Assembly (NCBI RefSeq): GCF_014203355.1
Contig: NZ_JACHIR010000001.1
Location: forward strand, 4,156,038-4,220,037
Direction: 5' to 3'
DNA from: Kutzneria kofuensis
Lineage (GTDB): Bacteria > Actinomycetota > Actinomycetes > Mycobacteriales > Pseudonocardiaceae
DNA length: 64,000 nt
Shown: piece after piece, positions 60,932 to 64,000 of the stretch
How positions within the stretch are numbered: the first letter of the stretch is position 1
Layout: each line of letters starts with the position of its first letter
The notes under the pieces: model-generated
The model's database searches: none
Seen by the model: the letters and a program-made list of their open reading frames with translations, nothing else
What the model was told of the DNA's origin: nothing
Position numbers and translations under genes: made by a program

Positions 60932-61336
60932 TCACTCCGCCGCGGTGCGCCGGCGCGGCTTGCGTGCGCGCAAGCCGCCCGTTCCCAGGACGTATGACTG
61001 CACCAGGTGGTTCCAACTACATGTACGGCAAACTTCGACGACGTACACGGTGAACTCCTCGTACAGGGAGCTCATCCGGTCCAGTTCGTCCGGTGTGCGG
61101 GCCGAGCCGGCGACGTGCTTGAGCTCGTCGCCGTAGACCCACGAGACCAGGGTCAGCTGCTCCTTGCGGCACACGGGACAGCTCGTCTCCGTCGGCTGTC
61201 CGTGGAACTTCGCCGCCCGCACCAGGTAGGGGCTGGCGTCGCAGACCTCCATCGTGCCGACCCGGCCCGAGTAGACCTCCGCGAGCAGCGCACGGCGCTG
61301 CAACGCGTAGTCCACCACCTGTCTCTGGGTCCGCAC
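60932..61336 (-). CDS. DUF5318 zinc-ribbon protein
   Basis: A 134-residue protein starting at GTG 61336 ([18 protein letters not shown]). It has two Cys pairs, CPVC near residue 52 and CRTC near residue 101 with a following Trp-Asn-His, which probably form one zinc ribbon. The rest is helical. The Arg-rich C terminus ends KPRRRTAAE. It corresponds to Rv0049 (137 aa), divergent from the PBP operon in mycobacteria. No function is known. It lies 95 bp upstream of ponA1 in the same direction, so the two may share a transcript. Confidence 0.85.
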   Translation of the reverse strand: MRTQRQVVDYALQRRALLAEVYSGRVGTMEVCDASPYLVRAAKFHGQPTETSCPVCRKEQLTLVSWVYGDELKHVAGSARTPDELDRMSSLYEEFTVYVVEVCRTCSWNHLVQSYVLGTGGLRARKPRRRTAAE

Positions 61337-61500
61337 ATGCAACAGGGTACGTGTCCCCTGCCGGGCCCCAATGGGCCGTTCAGGGCAGCACCGGCCACGC
61401 TGTGTCACGCACGCCACAAGGACAGGCCGCCGACAGGCCGGCGTGAGAGGGTGAAAAGCCGGGCTGACCAGCGATGGAACAGCACGTGCGCAGCGCCGCG

Positions 61501-61519
61501 TTGGCACTGGTACTGCCAA
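61501..61519 (+). promoter_or_regulatory. Inverted repeat upstream of the inositol-phosphate synthase gene
   Basis: TTGGCACTGGTACTGCCAA has 6-bp arms TTGGCA/TGCCAA around a 7-nt centre, about 22 bp before the ATG. It may be a transcription-factor site. A LacI-type regulator of inositol synthesis exists in corynebacteria, but I have not matched its motif. Confidence 0.45.
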
Positions 61520-61540
61520 TCACACCGAGGAGGAGTCCGG

Positions 61541-62617
61541 ATGAGTGTGCGGGTAGCCATTGTGGGTGTCGGCAACTGCGCCGCATCCCTGGTACAGGGG
61601 GTGCACTACTACCGGGACGCCGAGCCGGGGACGCGGGTGCCCGGCCTGATGCACGTCCAGTTCGGCGACTACCACGTGCGGGACGTGGAGTTCGTCGCCG
61701 CGTTCGACGTGGACGCCAAGAAGGTCGGCCTCGACCTGTCCGAGGCGATCGTGACCAGCGAGAACAACACCATCAAGATCGCCGACGTGCCGCCGCTCGG
61801 CGTGCCCGTGCAGCGCGGTCACACCCTCGACGGGCTGGGCCGGTACTACCGGGAGACGATCGACGAGTCGGACGAGGAGCCGGTCGACGTCGTCAAGGCG
61901 CTGCGTGACGCCCGGGTCGACGTGCTGGTCTCCTACCTGCCGGTCGGCTCCGAGGAGGCCGACCGGTTCTACGCCCAGTGCGCCATCGACGCCCGGGTGG
62001 CCTTCGTCAACGCGCTGCCGGTGTTCATCGCCTCCGACCCGGCCTGGGCCGCCAAGTTCACCGAGGCCGGCGTGCCCATCGTCGGCGACGACATCAAGTC
62101 GCAGGTCGGGGCCACCATCACGCACCGGGTGCTGGCCAAGCTGTTCGAGGACCGCGGCGTGCTGCTCGATCGCACCATGCAGCTCAACGTCGGCGGCAAC
62201 ATGGACTTCAAGAACATGTTGGAGCGGGACCGGCTGGAGTCGAAGAAGATCTCCAAGACGCAGTCGGTGACCTCCCAGGTCGACCGCGACCTCGGCGCCC
62301 GCAACGTGCACATCGGCCCGTCCGACTACGTGCAGTGGCTGGACGACCGCAAGTGGGCCTATGTCCGGCTGGAGGGCCGCGCCTTCGGCGACGTGCCGCT
62401 GAACCTCGAGTACAAGCTCGAGGTCTGGGACTCGCCCAACTCCGCCGGCATCATCATCGACGCCGTCCGGGCCGCCAAGATCGCCCTCGACCGCGGCATC
62501 GGCGGGCCCATCCTGTCCGCCTCCTCCTATTTCATGAAGTCGCCACCGGAGCAGTACTCCGACTCCGAGGCGCGGGACGCCGTGGAGAAGTTCATCCGCG
62601 GCGAGCTGGAGCGCTAG
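61541..62617 (+). CDS. ino1: Inositol-3-phosphate synthase
   Basis: A 358-residue synthase that makes myo-inositol-1-phosphate (L-myo-inositol 3-phosphate) from glucose-6-phosphate using NAD+; the product feeds mycothiol and phosphatidylinositol. The Rossmann motif is [13 protein letters not shown]. Conserved middle segments are [13 protein letters not shown] and SQVGATITH, and the C-terminal part has [23 protein letters not shown] precedes ATG 61541; the frame upstream to 61007 is antisense to DUF5318. In mycobacteria (Rv0046c) it is next to DUF5318, as here, though a PadR-like gene seen there is missing. Confidence 0.95.
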   Translation: MSVRVAIVGVGNCAASLVQGVHYYRDAEPGTRVPGLMHVQFGDYHVRDVEFVAAFDVDAKKVGLDLSEAIVTSENNTIKIADVPPLGVPVQRGHTLDGLGRYYRETIDESDEEPVDVVKALRDARVDVLVSYLPVGSEEADRFYAQCAIDARVAFVNALPVFIASDPAWAAKFTEAGVPIVGDDIKSQVGATITHRVLAKLFEDRGVLLDRTMQLNVGGNMDFKNMLERDRLESKKISKTQSVTSQVDRDLGARNVHIGPSDYVQWLDDRKWAYVRLEGRAFGDVPLNLEYKLEVWDSPNSAGIIIDAVRAAKIALDRGIGGPILSASSYFMKSPPEQYSDSEARDAVEKFIRGELER

Positions 62618-62764
62618 CGGGCACGTCCGGCCGTCCGTCGACCGGGCGGCCGGACACAGTAACTGGTGTCGCCCATTCGGGTGCTGGCAGGATGCTCGGA
62701 GTGGGGATCCCGATGCGCCTGCCGGGCGCCTACCCGTTCGCGCGCCGGTTCGATCAGCCCGCAC

Positions 62765-63736
62765 GTGCGTGAGGTGTGGCTCGACCCGGACGACTCGCAG
62801 CTGAGCTGGGACGGACTGGTCGAACTTCGACGCACGGGCGACTGGTGGCAGCCGTGGCGCCTGCCGGCGGACCGGATCCCGACCCGGAAGCTGGCGGAGT
62901 TGGCCCGGATGCCGGCGGGTGTTCGGGTGGGCATGCGCACGGACGCCCGCCTGTTGTCGGTGCCGCTGTTCGGCGACCCGGACTACTCCGCGCCGGTGGA
63001 CGTGCTGGTCGACGGCCAGCTGGCGCACCGGATGGCGGTCAAGCCGGGCGAGCAGGTGCTGACGGTGGCGCTGCCGGGCCAGCCGGCGAACGTCGACGTC
63101 TGGTTGCCCAACTACGGGCGCACCAAGGTCGGCCGGTTGAGGCTGGCGGCGCACAGCATGGTCCGGGCGATGAGTCGCAGCGGCCCGCACTGGGTGGCGT
63201 ACGGCAGCGCGATCACGCAGTGCCGGCTGGTGGACGGCCCCAGCCAGACCTGGCCGGCGGAACTGGCCCGCCAGCACGGCTGGCGGCTGACCTGTCTCGG
63301 GTTCTCCGGCGAATGCCATCTCGATCCCGTTGTCGCGCGGACGATCCGTGAGCAGCGTCCGGATCTGGTGACGCTGTGCGTCGGCGTGGACATCCACCAC
63401 GCGGCGAGCTTCAGCCGGCGCACGCTCGGCCCGGCGCTGGAGGGGTTCCTGGAGGTGATCGCGGACCAGCCGGTCGTGGTGATCACGCCGCCGCTGGCGC
63501 CGGCCCGTGAGCACGAGGTCAACGCCGTCGGCCTGACCCTGGCGGACGTCCGCGACCTGGTCGCGGAGGCGGCTGGCGGCGTGAGCGTGATCGACGGGCG
63601 GGACCTGGTCTACGCGGACCTCGTGGTGGACGGCCTGCATCTCGGCCCGGACGGCTACCGGTCGCTGGCCGAGCGGATCTCGCCGCTGCTGGTGGCGGAG
63701 CTCGGTCAGAAGCCGGCGGCGGCGTATTCGGCGTAG
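62765..63736 (+). CDS. SGNH/GDSL-family hydrolase with N-terminal beta domain
   Basis: A 323-residue protein. The N-terminal third (residues 1-130) is a beta-sandwich-like domain (VDVLVDGQLAHRMAVKPGEQVLTVALPG). The catalytic domain has VAYGSAITQC in place of GDS and ends GLHLGPDGY, carrying the His of the triad. No signal peptide is present, so it is cytoplasmic. The layout resembles SsfX3-like acyltransferases. It starts at GTG 62765 after a non-coding stretch; the longer upstream frame is unlikely. It overlaps the convergent partial gene by 31 bp. Confidence 0.8.
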   Translation: MREVWLDPDDSQLSWDGLVELRRTGDWWQPWRLPADRIPTRKLAELARMPAGVRVGMRTDARLLSVPLFGDPDYSAPVDVLVDGQLAHRMAVKPGEQVLTVALPGQPANVDVWLPNYGRTKVGRLRLAAHSMVRAMSRSGPHWVAYGSAITQCRLVDGPSQTWPAELARQHGWRLTCLGFSGECHLDPVVARTIREQRPDLVTLCVGVDIHHAASFSRRTLGPALEGFLEVIADQPVVVITPPLAPAREHEVNAVGLTLADVRDLVAEAAGGVSVIDGRDLVYADLVVDGLHLGPDGYRSLAERISPLLVAELGQKPAAAYSA

Positions 63737-64000
63737 TCGGTCGGCGGGGCGACGTCGACCCGGGAGCACTCGTTGTTGCCGGCCCGCGTCTTCGGCCACT
63801 GCGTGAGGTAGTAGATCTGCCGACCGGTCGTGCGCGCGGCCTGGGCGAAGCCGGCGGCGGCCTCCTTGTCGTTGTAGTAGGACTCGCCGATGATCACCGG
63901 TTGGCTCGTGAAGCCCTGCTGTCGCAACTGGTTGTCGGTGTAGGCGAATTGTGAGGACTCGTCGCCGTAGATGTGGATGTCCATCATGGACGGTCGGGTG
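63706..64000 (-). CDS. Hydrolase-like protein, C-terminal part (partial, start outside window)
   Basis: Only the last 97 residues are visible: TRPSMMDIHIYGDE, then PVIIGESYYNDKEAAAGFAQ, TTGRQIYYLTQWP and CSRVDVAPP. The pattern suggests the C-terminal end of a TIM-barrel glycoside-hydrolase-like protein, with Glu in IIGES as a possible catalytic residue. This is tentative because the start and most of the gene lie beyond position 64000. Confidence 0.5.
   Translation of the reverse strand, partial: TRPSMMDIHIYGDESSQFAYTDNQLRQQGFTSQPVIIGESYYNDKEAAAGFAQAARTTGRQIYYLTQWPKTRAGNNECSRVDVAPPTDYAEYAAAGF

Noticed and set aside
62713-62772. A short plus-strand reading frame just before the SGNH gene
   Set aside because: No ribosome-binding site, not conserved-looking, and overlaps the SGNH start only by chance in GC-rich sequence.
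1-64000. CRISPR array, tRNA or rRNA gene, insertion sequence or prophage
   Set aside because: No short spaced direct repeats, no cloverleaf or rRNA sequence, and no transposase, integrase or phage structural gene seen on reading both strands.

Overview
This window looks like part of the chromosome of a high-GC, probably filamentous actinomycete. The order Pseudonocardiales is the best guess. The reasons are GC-rich codon use, frequent GTG/TTG starts, several apparently leaderless genes, and two gene blocks whose order matches the origin-proximal region of mycobacteria. The left block (1-6796) is murJ / DUF6049 / NUDIX diverging from the tRNA CCA-adding enzyme, then an MFS transporter, YqgE and leuS. 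The right block (44610-62617) is dnaB-rplI-rpsR-ssb-rpsF, then GT87 / class A PBP (ponA1-like) / DUF5318 / inositol-phosphate synthase. Both are collinear with Rv3907c-Rv3910 and Rv0037c-Rv0058 as I remember them. That comparison is from memory, not from an alignment.

1-13.4 kb: housekeeping genes (cell-wall flippase, NUDIX, CCA enzyme, MFS, YqgE, LeuS) plus three secreted or membrane proteins. A parS-like 16-mer touches the pcnA stop codon. leuS has a leaderless Leu-rich leader peptide followed by an intrinsic terminator.

13.4-27 kb: TetR/MMPL divergent pair with a perfect inverted-repeat operator, glutaredoxin, YVTN propeller, DUF2339 protein, ribokinase-PtsI, a MacRS-like two-component system, a diguanylate cyclase and an AI-2E family exporter.

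27.2-31.8 kb: a secreted low-complexity protein and a 1146-aa secreted protein made of about 18 tandem repeats of about 52 residues that resemble chaplin domains. This is a candidate giant poly-chaplin surface protein and the most distinctive coding feature here.

31.8-44.5 kb: an accessory region. It holds a PAS-GGDEF protein, an exonuclease-BRCT protein, small enzymes (GlxA-type regulator/DJ-1 pair, SDR, two VOC proteins, a methyltransferase coupled to a small RHH regulator), and an apparent minus-strand operon of RHH regulator, DUF4097, DrrA-like ATPase, DrrB-like permease, cytochrome P450 and serine hydrolase. Upstream of that operon is a phased array of TGGCAC sites, a plausible autoregulatory operator.

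44.6-64 kb: replication and ribosome genes, with a cluster of DnaA boxes in the 404-bp gap upstream of dnaB and a probable S6:S18-type leader sequestering the rpsF ribosome-binding site. Next come a secreted protein with an LPGSG-type tail and an endonuclease IV-GT87-GT87-SGNH operon. The PBP locus has one intact ponA1-like enzyme next to a second class A PBP whose transpeptidase catalytic Ser and Lys are replaced by Thr and Gln. No tRNA, rRNA, CRISPR array, insertion sequence or prophage was recognised.
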